From Flavobacterium weaverense (GTDB lineage: Bacteria > Bacteroidota > Bacteroidia > Flavobacteriales > Flavobacteriaceae), in assembly GCF_003688495.1 (NCBI RefSeq), contig NZ_REFH01000008.1:558001-622000 (forward strand): a stretch of DNA of 64,000 nt, in the 5' to 3' direction. The notes under the pieces were generated by a model that was not told the origin of the DNA, did no database searches, and saw only the letters and a list, made by a program, of their open reading frames with translations. The position numbers and the translations under genes were made by a program. Shown here one piece after another: positions 45,626-55,650 of the stretch (the stretch's first letter is position 1; each line of letters opens with the position of its first letter).

Positions 45626-45975
45626 ACGCTTCCAGCGTGACAATTGGAGAGCTTTGTGATAGTAATGCTTGTACGAACTTAAAGTTGATTTAATAATCTT
45701 AGAGTGATAGAATATGTAAAGTAAGTAGACTTCTAAAAATGTTTTAATTAATTTCTGGTATCACTATTTTACCATCACTTTGTCACGCTGGAAGCGTCTC
45801 AATAAAGTTGCTCTGACGACTAAATGTAACATGTATTTCGCTGTTACTTTGTAACGCTGAAGTGTCTCAATTAATTTGCGTTGAAAATTAAATGCATTAT
45901 CTATTTCACCATCACTTTGTCACGCTGGAAGCGTTCCAATAAAGTTGCTAGATTACGGTGCTACGTTTCTAGCGT
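45626..45975. repeat. five-copy palindromic repeat in a 538-base non-coding block
   Basis: The stretch 45489-46026 has no gene. The hairpin-forming core ACGCTGGAAGCGT (stem ACGCT/AGCGT, loop GGA) occurs at 45785-45797 and 45922-45934, degenerate at 45854-45865 (ACGCTGAAGTGT), and in inverse orientation at 45626-45638 and, degenerate, at 45963-45975. The flanks are also shared: CACTTTGTC before and CTCAAT(A/T)AA(A)GTTGC after. Spacing between the plus copies is 68-69 bases. It looks like a REP-like or Correia-like palindromic element. Confidence 0.75.
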
Positions 45976-46026
45976 AACAATTAGATAGGGCACCATTATA
46001 GTCAAATGGATAACATAAATTAAACC

Positions 46027-46944
46027 CTAAGTCAATATCATTTCATCGTATGTAATAATAGTCGAATACCCTTTTGAAATAAAATATTCCGATGGATTTT
46101 CATTACTTATTGCTATTACAAAATCGCCTCCCCAAGCTCCAAGACTTTTTATCGTTCCTTCGAAGTCAGGAAATGTAGCTTCTTTGATTGTTTGCATTTC
46201 GAGAATAGAACTCATTTCAATCTCGTGTTTTTGTAATGCTTCCGCAAAGGATTGAAGAGTGCGGGCTTCTAAAACTTCGGTCGTGGTTTGATCATTTGAA
46301 GCAATTGTTTTTTCTAAATTGTATTTTTTATTCATATTGTATGAAGCGATAGCGGTTTTACTGCTCTGCTTCTTATTAAGATAAACGAAAAATATATTTT
46401 CTGTAAATTTTGGAGAAAAGGAGACTTGCTCGACAATTGGATTACCTTCATTCAAATGATATAAAATTGGGCCGTCGTTTTGAGCGCAAGCAATATCATA
46501 TCCGCTGCCTCCAAAGCTGTTTTTAAGTAGCGTAAAAGCATCAACTTCTAACCACTGAGCTATATTGTTTATAAGTGTAGACGATGTTCCTAATCCCCAA
46601 CTTTTAGGAAAGCTAAGTTCAGTGGTAATTTTTAAACCTTGGTTTTGATCTAATGCATTTGGATTTAATAAAAGCGCTTCTTTTATGATTGTAGTTAAAG
46701 TGTCTTTTACAGATTCGTTTTCTGAAACTCTTTCGTTTTCAATATCTGAAAATAAAATTATGTCCTCGAACCATATGCTTCCGTCAGCATCATAGCTCTT
46801 CCATTGAATATGTTGAGCAGTTGTTTGTTCTACAATTAAATTCTGACCGAATTTTGTAGGTAAAGCAAATGCTTTAGCACCATCTAAAACGAGGTATTCT
46901 CCGGTTATTAAAAGTTTGCCGTTGCTGTAATATGTTTGTGTCAT
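46027..46944 (-). CDS. GYDIA-type GHMP kinase (mevalonate pathway-like)
   Basis: The 305-residue kinase has the GHMP ATP-binding motif PKSWGLGTSST at 113-123 and the family's namesake GYDIA at 148-152. It is related to mevalonate and phosphomevalonate kinases. It follows HMG-CoA reductase on the same strand by 64 bases, which supports a role in isoprenoid synthesis by the mevalonate route. Which phosphorylation step it performs cannot be decided here. Confidence 0.85.
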   Translation of the reverse strand: MTQTYYSNGKLLITGEYLVLDGAKAFALPTKFGQNLIVEQTTAQHIQWKSYDADGSIWFEDIILFSDIENERVSENESVKDTLTTIIKEALLLNPNALDQNQGLKITTELSFPKSWGLGTSSTLINNIAQWLEVDAFTLLKNSFGGSGYDIACAQNDGPILYHLNEGNPIVEQVSFSPKFTENIFFVYLNKKQSSKTAIASYNMNKKYNLEKTIASNDQTTTEVLEARTLQSFAEALQKHEIEMSSILEMQTIKEATFPDFEGTIKSLGAWGGDFVIAISNENPSEYFISKGYSTIITYDEMILT

Positions 46945-47008
46945 TTAAACTGAATTTATAGCAGTAATTCTAAGTGATTTCATTTTTAAATCAATTTACT
47001 GTTATCGA

Positions 47009-48325
47009 TTATTTTCTAATTTCTTCAATAAAAGTTACTACGGCGCTGTGAGAAACGGTATTTTTTTTGAAATGTTTCTGAATTAAAAGTCGCTCGCTTT
47101 CTGTCGCTTCGTACTGATTGATGATATTGTTTAAATGCATTTTCATATGACCTTCTTGAATTCCCGTGGTTGTCAAAGAGCGCAATGCCCCAAAGTTCTG
47201 AGCAAGACCTGCGACTGCAACAAACTGCATTAACTCCTTAGCAGAAGGGTTTTCTAACATCTCGAGAGATAATTTAACTAAAGGGTGCAAGGACGTTAAA
47301 CCTCCTACAGTTCCCAAGGCTAAAGGGATTTCGAGCCAAAAAGTAAAAATTCCATTTTCAATTTTAGAATGAGATAAACTAGAGTATTTACCGTTTCTAG
47401 CAGCGTAAGCGTGAATTCCAGCTTCTACAGCACGAAAATCATTTCCAGTTGCAAGAACAACGGCATCTACACCGTTCATTATTCCTTTATTATGCGTAAC
47501 AGCTCGGAATGGTTCTACTTCAGCAATTTGGACTGCTTGTATAAATTTCTTTGCAAATTCTTCACCATTAGGAATGTGTTTTTCTTCTAGTTCTGCAACT
47601 GTACATGAAACTTCAGCTCTTACTACACAATTAGGAACATAATTAGAGAGAATACTCATAATAACTTCTATATCCTTTTCTGTTTCTGTGAATAATTCGT
47701 AGTCGTGAGCCTCATCTTTTAATGTTTTTGCAAATTGTTCGAGACAAGAGTTGATGAAATTAGCGCCCATACTATCTATAGTTTCAAAAGTAGCATGTAA
47801 TTGAAAGTAATTAGGGAGTAAATTAGTTTTATCATTTAAAATAATATCTAAAATTCCTCCACCTCTTTTTTGCATATTTACAGTGATAGATTCTGTTTCC
47901 AAAAAAAGTTTATTTTTTATTTGAGCAAAAAACAAATTCAGTTTTGAAATATCTCCCTTATATATAAAATGGACTTGACCTATTTTTTCGGTATTGATAA
48001 CGGTTGCTTTAAAACCACCACGTGTAGACCAGAATTTTGCAGCTTTTGAGGCAGCAGCTACAACTGAACTCTCCTCGATTGCCATGGGAATCGTGCTGTA
48101 TTTTCCATTAATTAGGAAATTAGGAGCAACTCCCAGCGGGATATAAAAGTTTGTAATCGTATTTTCAATGAATTCGTCGTGTAATTTCTGTATTTTTTCG
48201 TCAGAATTCCAGTAGTTTTTCAGTAATAAAACAGCTTCGGTAGGTGTTGAAAAATATTGATTGGCAATCCATTCTACTTTTTCTTCTTTGGATAATTTTG
48301 AAAATCCGCTAATAGCCTTATTCAT
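47009..48325 (-). CDS. hydroxymethylglutaryl-CoA reductase, class II
   Basis: The enzyme, about 438 residues, makes (or, in degradative users, oxidises) mevalonate. Class II signatures are 'PMAIEESSVVAAASKAAKFW' (about 81-100), the cofactor-site DSMGANF (about 186-192), the catalytic lysine in THNKGIMNGVDA (about 278-289) and the catalytic histidine in EGHMKMH (about 398). Class II is usually called degradative, but pairing with a GHMP kinase points to synthesis. I use the ATG, not the TTG two codons before it. Confidence 0.92.
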   Translation of the reverse strand: MNKAISGFSKLSKEEKVEWIANQYFSTPTEAVLLLKNYWNSDEKIQKLHDEFIENTITNFYIPLGVAPNFLINGKYSTIPMAIEESSVVAAASKAAKFWSTRGGFKATVINTEKIGQVHFIYKGDISKLNLFFAQIKNKLFLETESITVNMQKRGGGILDIILNDKTNLLPNYFQLHATFETIDSMGANFINSCLEQFAKTLKDEAHDYELFTETEKDIEVIMSILSNYVPNCVVRAEVSCTVAELEEKHIPNGEEFAKKFIQAVQIAEVEPFRAVTHNKGIMNGVDAVVLATGNDFRAVEAGIHAYAARNGKYSSLSHSKIENGIFTFWLEIPLALGTVGGLTSLHPLVKLSLEMLENPSAKELMQFVAVAGLAQNFGALRSLTTTGIQEGHMKMHLNNIINQYEATESERLLIQKHFKKNTVSHSAVVTFIEEIRK

Positions 48326-48504
48326 TCTCAATTGATTATGGTATAATTAACTGCAAATATACGTTTTTAGCGGTTTTGTTTGTAACCAAATGATATTCAC
48401 TAATGATTTACTTTTAATATTAATTTTTACATTTAACATAAAAAAGAGACGTTAATTGTAATTTTTTCACTAAAATTGACGGTTTTTATCTTTAAATAAA
48501 TAGT

Positions 48505-50676
48505 ATGAACTCAAAACAAATTATAACATTATTTTTATTCATCTGTTTTTCAGTTGTAGGTCAGCAAAAAATAACAATAGATGAGATTTATAACGGCACA
48601 TTTCGAACAAAAGGAATGGATGAACTTCAGTCGTTAAAGAACACAAATCAATATACAGTTCTTAACTTTGATAGGCAGTCAAGAAGTATGAGCATTGATT
48701 TATATGACTTTGCTACTTTAAAGAAAGTAACTACTTTAATCGATACAAAGTCTTTCCCAGCGTTAAGTAGTGGAATAAACAGCTATACATTCGATGCTTC
48801 CGAAAAAATGATTTTACTAGCCTGCAATACGAATCAAATTTTTCGTCATTCCTTCACAGCTGATTATTTTTTATACAATATCGCGACAAAAGAACTCACT
48901 AAACCATTTGATTTCCAAGTTCAGGAACCAACCTTTTCACCAGACGGTAAGAAAATCGCTTACGCAAAAGAAAATAATCTGTACGTATACGATGTAGCTT
49001 CTAAGAAGTCTACTGCAATTACAACGGACGGAGTGAAAAACAGCATCATTAATGGTATTACTGACTGGGTTTATGAAGAAGAATTTGCTTTTGTAAAAGC
49101 ATTTGACTGGAGTGCAGATAGTAAAAAAGTAGCTTATATTCGTTTTGACGAAAGCAAAGTTCCTGAGTTTTCAATGTCTATGTTTGGTAAAGATTTATAT
49201 CCTACTATGCAGACTTTTAAATATCCAAAGGCGGGCGAAAACAACGCTGTCGTTTCATTGCATATTTACAATGTAGATTCAAATGCCGTTAAAAATATTA
49301 ATTTAGGTAACTACAATGATTTTTATATCGCGAGAATGAAATGGACAAATGATGCTAACACATTATCTGCACAGGTTTTAAACCGTCATCAAAATAATTT
49401 AGATTTACTTTTCATTAATGGAGATTCAGGAACTGCGAAGGTAGTTTTGAACGAAAAAGACAAGGCTTACGTTGACGTTACTGATGATTTAACTTTTTTG
49501 AAAGACAATAGTTTCATTTGGACTTCAGAAAAAGATGGTTACAATCATATTTATTTATATGATAAAAATGGGAAATTAAAAAATCAAGTAACTAAAGGAA
49601 AGTGGGATGTAACCTCTTATTACGGTTTAGATGAAAAGTCGAATACTGTATTTTATCAATCTGTTGAAAATGGATCAATTAATAGAGATATCTATAGAGT
49701 AGCGCTTGATGGGAAAAATATAATGAGATTGTCAACTCAAACAGGAACGAACAGTGCAACTTTCAGTCCGAATTTTCAATATTACATCAATACTTTTTCA
49801 AGCGCATCAATGCCAACAAAATATACTTTGAACGATGCTAAGGCGGGGAAAGAAATCAAGGTTATTCAAAGTAATGAAGCTTTATCTGAAAAATTAAAAG
49901 GGTATAATTTACCATCCAAAGAGTTCTTTGTTCTTAAAACAGAAAAAGGGAACGAGTTGAATGCATGGATGATCAAACCAAAAGATTTTGATACTTCAAA
50001 AAAATATCCAGTTTTCATGTTCCAATATTCAGGTCCAGGATCTCAGCAAGTAGCTAATAGCTGGATCAACTCTAACGATTATTGGTTTATGATGTTATCT
50101 CAGCAAGGTTACATCGTAGCATGTGTCGATGGAAGAGGAACGGGTTATAAAGGAGCGGAATTTAAAAAAGTAACTCAGCTTCAATTAGGTAAATACGAGG
50201 TAGAGGATCAAATTGACGCTGCTAAAGTAATAGGTAACTATTCATTTGTAGATAAAGCTAGAATAGGTATATTTGGCTGGTCTTATGGTGGATTTATGTC
50301 TTCTAATAGTCTTTTAAAAGGAAATGATGTTTTTAAAATGGCGATTGCAGTAGCTCCAGTTACAAACTGGCGTTTCTATGATAGCGTTTACACAGAGCGT
50401 TACATGAAAACTCCGCAAGAGAATCCAAGTGGATATGATGACAACTCACCTATCAATCATGTTGCAAAATTGAAAGGTAAATTCCTTTTAATACATGGTT
50501 CAGGGGATGATAATGTACATGTTCAAAACTCAATGCAAATGATGGAGGCGCTGATTCAAGCTAATAAACAATTTGACTCCCAAATTTATCCAGACAATAA
50601 CCACGGAATTTATGGTGGCAATACCAGAATTCAGTTGTACACGAAGATGACTAATTTTATTAAAGAGAACTTATAA
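48505..50676 (+). CDS. dipeptidyl peptidase IV-like S9 peptidase
   Basis: The 723-residue secreted enzyme has a signal peptide (about 1-18), a DPP-IV N-terminal beta-propeller (about 75-430; 'DWVYEEEF' is the substrate-amine binding segment with the double glutamate) and an alpha/beta-hydrolase domain with S593 (GWSYGG), D668 and H700. It removes X-Pro or X-Ala dipeptides. It leads an operon with three POT transporters, so released dipeptides can be taken up directly. Confidence 0.92.
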   Translation: MNSKQIITLFLFICFSVVGQQKITIDEIYNGTFRTKGMDELQSLKNTNQYTVLNFDRQSRSMSIDLYDFATLKKVTTLIDTKSFPALSSGINSYTFDASEKMILLACNTNQIFRHSFTADYFLYNIATKELTKPFDFQVQEPTFSPDGKKIAYAKENNLYVYDVASKKSTAITTDGVKNSIINGITDWVYEEEFAFVKAFDWSADSKKVAYIRFDESKVPEFSMSMFGKDLYPTMQTFKYPKAGENNAVVSLHIYNVDSNAVKNINLGNYNDFYIARMKWTNDANTLSAQVLNRHQNNLDLLFINGDSGTAKVVLNEKDKAYVDVTDDLTFLKDNSFIWTSEKDGYNHIYLYDKNGKLKNQVTKGKWDVTSYYGLDEKSNTVFYQSVENGSINRDIYRVALDGKNIMRLSTQTGTNSATFSPNFQYYINTFSSASMPTKYTLNDAKAGKEIKVIQSNEALSEKLKGYNLPSKEFFVLKTEKGNELNAWMIKPKDFDTSKKYPVFMFQYSGPGSQQVANSWINSNDYWFMMLSQQGYIVACVDGRGTGYKGAEFKKVTQLQLGKYEVEDQIDAAKVIGNYSFVDKARIGIFGWSYGGFMSSNSLLKGNDVFKMAIAVAPVTNWRFYDSVYTERYMKTPQENPSGYDDNSPINHVAKLKGKFLLIHGSGDDNVHVQNSMQMMEALIQANKQFDSQIYPDNNHGIYGGNTRIQLYTKMTNFIKENL

Positions 50677-50693
50677 CTTAAAACAATATCACA

Positions 50694-52274
50694 ATGGTAT
50701 CAAAGCAGGATGATTTATTATTAAAGCACTTAAGTAACAGAGGGATTGACCAAGCAATGGTTATGGATCATCCAGCTTCACTATTTGTTTTATTTTTTAC
50801 AGAAATGTGGGAGCGTTTTTCTTATTATGGAATGCGCGCTTTACTAACTGTGTTTTTAGTAAGTGAATTAGTAAATGGAGGATGGGCATGGACGAATGAG
50901 GAAGCTCTTAAATTGTATGGAATTTATACCGGTTTGGTTTATTTGACTCCGCTTTTAGGAGGAATGATTGCTGATAGATTTACTGGTTATAGAAAAGCTA
51001 TTTTAATAGGTGCATTGGTGATGACACTTGGACATGCGTCTATGGCGCTTGAAGGTGTTAGTCAAAATTTCTTTTACATAGGTTTACTATTGATGATTTT
51101 AGGTAATGGAATGTTTAAGCCAAATATTTCTTCAATGGTGGGTCAGTTATATCCTGATACAAGTAGTAAAAAGGATGCTGGTTACACAATTTTTTACATG
51201 GGTATTAATGCAGGAGCGTTCTTAGGAATGCTTTTATGTGGATATATCGGTGAAAAAATTGGATGGCATTACGGATTTGGTTTAGCAGGTGTTTTTATGT
51301 TTTTTGGAATGTTACAATTCTTTTTTGCACAAAAAATATTCGGTGTAATTGGACAAGATGTTAATATTGCAAAAAAATCAGAATTATCAGCTGAAGAGAA
51401 TTCTGAAGTAGAGACAGCTCCTCACATCGTTAGAGATAGATTAGTTGTTGTAGGTGTTTTCATGGTTGCTAGTATCTTTTTCTTTTTTGCTTTCGAACAA
51501 GCTGGAGGTTCTATGACTTTATTTGCAAAAGATTATACACAAAGAGCTTTAACTGGAGATTCAGCAACATTCTTTAAATGGGTTGATGCTATTTTAACAA
51601 TTTTCCCTATCGCTATTGTAACTTACGTTTTAGCTGGGTTAGCCAAGAAAATTTACGCGAAGTATCCTTTAACTATTATTTTTACCACAATATCGTTTGT
51701 AATTATTTGGGGATTAGGAATTTGGAAAGTAAACCGTGAATTTTCATTAGAAACAACAGAAGTTACTGTTTCTTGGTTTCAAATTTTAAACTCATTTTTT
51801 ATCATTACACTTGCTTCATCATTTAGTAAGTTATGGGATAAAGTATGGAATCCATCTGGACCTGTGAAATTTGCTATGGGATTAATCTTTGTAGCTGTAG
51901 GTTTCTTTGCATTGTCTTACGGTAGTTTAAGTATTCCTGATGGAGCAAAAACGGCATCAGTAAGTATGATTTGGTTAATTTTAGCTTATTTCTTCCACAC
52001 CGTTGGAGAATTATGTTTATCACCTGTTGGTTTATCTTACGTAAGTAAATTATCTCCCAAAAAATTTGTCGGTCTTCTTTTTGGACTTTGGTTCACTGCT
52101 TCTGCAATTGCAAACTTTATCGGAAGCTGGACTGGAGCTTACATTGACAAGATTTCTGAAATGTATTCTATATCTACGTTTTTTATCATCATTGCGGGCG
52201 TTCCGTTATTTGCAGCCTTGATGCTATTGCTTTTCAATAGAAAGTTAGTTAAAATGATGCACGGCATTAAATAA
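50694..52274 (+). CDS. POT family peptide:proton symporter 1
   Basis: The 526-residue transporter has about 14 membrane helices and the POT signature ExxERFSYYG near residue 38, followed by 'LLGGMIADRFTGYRKAIL' and the 'MFKPNISSMVGQLY' helix-4 motif. It imports di- and tripeptides with protons. It is 17 bases after the DPP-IV gene and is closest to the second copy. Confidence 0.92.
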   Translation: MVSKQDDLLLKHLSNRGIDQAMVMDHPASLFVLFFTEMWERFSYYGMRALLTVFLVSELVNGGWAWTNEEALKLYGIYTGLVYLTPLLGGMIADRFTGYRKAILIGALVMTLGHASMALEGVSQNFFYIGLLLMILGNGMFKPNISSMVGQLYPDTSSKKDAGYTIFYMGINAGAFLGMLLCGYIGEKIGWHYGFGLAGVFMFFGMLQFFFAQKIFGVIGQDVNIAKKSELSAEENSEVETAPHIVRDRLVVVGVFMVASIFFFFAFEQAGGSMTLFAKDYTQRALTGDSATFFKWVDAILTIFPIAIVTYVLAGLAKKIYAKYPLTIIFTTISFVIIWGLGIWKVNREFSLETTEVTVSWFQILNSFFIITLASSFSKLWDKVWNPSGPVKFAMGLIFVAVGFFALSYGSLSIPDGAKTASVSMIWLILAYFFHTVGELCLSPVGLSYVSKLSPKKFVGLLFGLWFTASAIANFIGSWTGAYIDKISEMYSISTFFIIIAGVPLFAALMLLLFNRKLVKMMHGIK

Positions 52275-52291
52275 GCACAATTAAATACAAC

Positions 52292-54049
52292 ATGAATCAA
52301 AATACCACAGATCAATTTTTTAAGAGTACAGTTTTAGGTCATCCATCAGGATTATTCGTTTTATTTTTCACAGAAATGTGGGAGCGATTTTCATTCTATG
52401 GAATGCGCGTTTTATTGATCAACTTCCTAACCATGGCAATCATTGGTGACAACGCAGGATGGGGTTGGTCCTCTGAAAATGCTGGTGCACTTTATGGAAC
52501 TTATGCAATGCTACTTTATATTACACCTATTTTTGGTGGAATTATAGCTGATAAATACATTGGTTACCGATGGGCAGTGGTCGTTGGTGCTTTAATAATG
52601 ACATTAGGACATGCCTCAATGGCTGTCGATTCTCCTACTATGCTTTATGTTGGTCTTGGATTATTAGTTATTGGAACAGGATTCTTTAAGCCAAATATTA
52701 CTTCTATACTTTCTGAGATGTACAAAAACAATCCAGAAAAGAAGGATGGTGCTTATACTATCTTTTATATGGGTGTAAACGCTGGCGCCTTTTTTGGTAT
52801 GATGCTTTGCGGTTATTTAGCTGAAAAAGTAGGTTGGCATTGGGGCTTTGGTTTAGCTGGTGTTTTCATGCTTTTGGGGACGTTACAATTTTGGTTGGCA
52901 AAACCATTATTTGGTGCAATTGGAGAAGTTCCAAACCGAGCGGAAGTTAAAAAAGCAGAAGAACTAGCAAAACAAAGTAATCTTGATGAAGATAGAAGAA
53001 ATCCATTTACTTTAGTAGATAAGGTTTTAATCGTTATTACGACAGTTATTGGTTTGCTATATGCCTTTAATGATCCTTTATCTAAAATTGCAGATATTAA
53101 TTTATTTCCTTTTAAGTTAGGTGCTTTAGATGGTCAGAATGTAATGATTATTGCTGCACTTGTATTCTTTTTAATTTTAGTTATTTCTAGATTAATGCGA
53201 TATACTACTGTAATTAGACACAGAATGATTGCAGTAATTATCTTTGCTTTTTTCACTGTTTTCTTTTGGATGTCTTTTGAACAAGGTGCATCTTCATTAG
53301 TTATTTTTGCTAGAGATAGCGTTGATCGAACTTTAGAAGGAACTGCTTTAACGATTTTTAACGTAGTTAATACGCTATTAACTATTGTTCCATTACTAAT
53401 CGTATCGTGGGTTTTAATATTACTAGGCAAACAAACTTGGAAAAAAATTCCTGGATCTAATGTAGTTTTAGCAATTTGTTTCTTAGGTGTTTGGTCAGTG
53501 GCAATATGGATGTTGTATAAGGAGTTTACTGCTACTTCTTCAGAGATTACGGTTTCTTGGTTTAGTATTCTAAATTCATTTTTTATAATTGCATTTGCAT
53601 CTACAGTTTCTAAATTATGGGATAGTAAATACAATCCATCTGCAGCGTATAAATACGGTTTGGGTTTAATAATTATGGCAATTGGTTTTGGACTGTTAGC
53701 TTACGGAGCATACGGAATCAAAGAAGGAATTAAAGTATCGATGATTTGGTTAGTATTAGCGTACTTATTTCACACTTTGGGAGAATTATTCTTATCACCG
53801 GTTGGATTGTCTTACGTTAGTAAATTAGTTCCAGCGCGTATGATTGCTTTCATGTTTGGGATGTGGTATTTAGCAATAGCAATTGGAAATAAACTAGCGG
53901 CAGTATTGGGAGGACAAATTGACAACATTACTCAACAGTACAGTTTATCAACATTTTTCTTAATTTTTGCTATTGTTCCAGTTATTGCTGGGGTTTTAGT
54001 TATCGCTCTTAATCCGTTATTGAAAAGATTAATGCACGGTGTTCGATAA
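52292..54049 (+). CDS. POT family peptide:proton symporter 2
   Basis: The 585-residue paralogue shares EMWERFSFYGMR, 'GTGFFKPNITSILSEMYK' and the C-terminal helices with its neighbour. It is longer by an extra segment of about 60 residues in the middle (about 205-320), which includes a charged cytoplasmic part (KKAEELAKQSNLDEDRRNP) and added hydrophobic stretches. It starts 17 bases after copy 1. Confidence 0.92.
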   Translation: MNQNTTDQFFKSTVLGHPSGLFVLFFTEMWERFSFYGMRVLLINFLTMAIIGDNAGWGWSSENAGALYGTYAMLLYITPIFGGIIADKYIGYRWAVVVGALIMTLGHASMAVDSPTMLYVGLGLLVIGTGFFKPNITSILSEMYKNNPEKKDGAYTIFYMGVNAGAFFGMMLCGYLAEKVGWHWGFGLAGVFMLLGTLQFWLAKPLFGAIGEVPNRAEVKKAEELAKQSNLDEDRRNPFTLVDKVLIVITTVIGLLYAFNDPLSKIADINLFPFKLGALDGQNVMIIAALVFFLILVISRLMRYTTVIRHRMIAVIIFAFFTVFFWMSFEQGASSLVIFARDSVDRTLEGTALTIFNVVNTLLTIVPLLIVSWVLILLGKQTWKKIPGSNVVLAICFLGVWSVAIWMLYKEFTATSSEITVSWFSILNSFFIIAFASTVSKLWDSKYNPSAAYKYGLGLIIMAIGFGLLAYGAYGIKEGIKVSMIWLVLAYLFHTLGELFLSPVGLSYVSKLVPARMIAFMFGMWYLAIAIGNKLAAVLGGQIDNITQQYSLSTFFLIFAIVPVIAGVLVIALNPLLKRLMHGVR

Positions 54050-54116
54050 GCTTTAAAATTTTTATCAAATTCTTCGATCTCAAAAATAAAGTGATATCAA
54101 TCACAAGTGCAATTAG

Positions 54117-55601
54117 ATGGAAAATAACATAACAATAGATCAGATACAAAACTTTGAAGGAAAGTATCCTAAACAACTTTGGTATCTGTTTATAGTTGAA
54201 ATGTGGGAGCGCTTTTGCTTTTACGGAATGCGCGGCGTTCTAACCTTTTTTATGGTGGACCAATTGCTATTGAAAGATGCAGCTGCCAACTTACAATATG
54301 GTGCAATTCAAGCTTTTGTTTATGCTTTTACATTTATTGGAGGAATTTTTGCCGACAAGATTTTAGGATTTAAAAAATCATTGTTTTTTGGAGGAATCGT
54401 AATGATAATAGGTAATCTATTAATTGCGTTTTCACCGCAAACCTTATTTTATTATGGTATTGCTTTCTCAATTATAGGAACTGGATTTTTCAAGCCTAAT
54501 ATTTCGTCTATGGTAGGTGAGTTGTATCATGAAAAAGATGGTAGACGTGATGCGGGTTATGGAATGTTTTATGCAGGAATCAATATTGGTGGTTTGTTTG
54601 GTGGTGCATTATGTATCTATTTAGGTAAATATCATTCTTGGACACTTTGCTTTCTTGCGGCGGCTATCGTGATGATTTTTGGACTAGTTACTTTCCTTTT
54701 TACCAAAAAACATTTAGGACCTATAGGTAATTCTCCGTTATTAAATCTATCAGCGACAAAAAGAAAAACACGTGAAATAGCGGTTTATATAGGTTCATTG
54801 TTAAGTATACCATTTATTTTTATAATGGTAAAAAATACAGATTACACGGATTATTTCATGTATACTATTGGAGTTATCGCAATTTCGTATTTTGCTTATG
54901 AGTTGCTTAGACTTGGCGAAGTTAAATTACAGAAAAAATTATTTGCAGCGTTTCTTTTCATCTTTTTTTACTTTCTCTTTAATGCTATTTACGAGCAAAG
55001 CGGAGGTTCATTATCGCTTTTTGCCAAGGATAATTTAAACAGTAATTTATTAGGATTTATCATAGATCCAAATGTTGTAAACAATAGTTCAAACACTTTA
55101 TTTGTTGTTTTATTAAGCCCTCTTATTGGTTTGCTTTGGCTTTGGTTAGCCAAAAAGAAAATAGAACCGAATACATTAATAAAATTTGGTATCGGATTTT
55201 TATTTCTTTCTGCGTCTTTTTATTTATTTTACTACACTAAGTTTTTTGCAAATGCAGAAGGAATTACATCTTTAAATCTTTTCGCTTTCGCTTATTTTGT
55301 AACTACTATAGGAGAGCTGTGTTTGGGTCCTATAGGAATGTCAATAATAACCAAATTATCGCCGAAAAAATTATTTGGTATGATGATGGGGCTTTGGTTT
55401 TTAGCTAGTGCTTTTGGACAATTAGCTGCTGGAAAGTTGGGAGCCGCAATATCACAATCCAATAACGGAACGACTCTAATGTCAAAATTACAATCGTACA
55501 CTGATGGCTATTATCAATTAGCTATTTATTCGTTAGTAGCTGGAGTAGTATTGATCGCTATTTCTCCACTTATTAAAAAATTAATGCAAGAAGTGAAGTA
55601 A
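54117..55601 (+). CDS. POT family peptide:proton symporter 3, divergent copy
   Basis: The 494-residue paralogue keeps EMWERFCFYGMR and 'GTGFFKPNISSMVGELYHEK' but is more diverged and shorter, with a serine/asparagine-rich loop near 320 ('IIDPNVVNNSSNTL'). Its different substrate-cavity residues suggest a different peptide range. It is 67 bases after copy 2, a looser junction than between copies 1 and 2. Confidence 0.9.
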   Translation: MENNITIDQIQNFEGKYPKQLWYLFIVEMWERFCFYGMRGVLTFFMVDQLLLKDAAANLQYGAIQAFVYAFTFIGGIFADKILGFKKSLFFGGIVMIIGNLLIAFSPQTLFYYGIAFSIIGTGFFKPNISSMVGELYHEKDGRRDAGYGMFYAGINIGGLFGGALCIYLGKYHSWTLCFLAAAIVMIFGLVTFLFTKKHLGPIGNSPLLNLSATKRKTREIAVYIGSLLSIPFIFIMVKNTDYTDYFMYTIGVIAISYFAYELLRLGEVKLQKKLFAAFLFIFFYFLFNAIYEQSGGSLSLFAKDNLNSNLLGFIIDPNVVNNSSNTLFVVLLSPLIGLLWLWLAKKKIEPNTLIKFGIGFLFLSASFYLFYYTKFFANAEGITSLNLFAFAYFVTTIGELCLGPIGMSIITKLSPKKLFGMMMGLWFLASAFGQLAAGKLGAAISQSNNGTTLMSKLQSYTDGYYQLAIYSLVAGVVLIAISPLIKKLMQEVK

Positions 55602-55650
55602 ATATTCATTTCGGCATTATATTTGAAAAGTTTAAAAATAAAATTATAAA

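Noticed and set aside
45785..45934. CRISPR-like array
   Set aside because: Only three same-direction copies, one degenerate, with related rather than unique flanks, two inverted copies outside and no cas genes. It is a palindromic repeat cluster.
53134..53634. 166-codon minus-strand open frame
   Set aside because: Lies wholly inside the second POT transporter gene, has no family pattern and no upstream signals.
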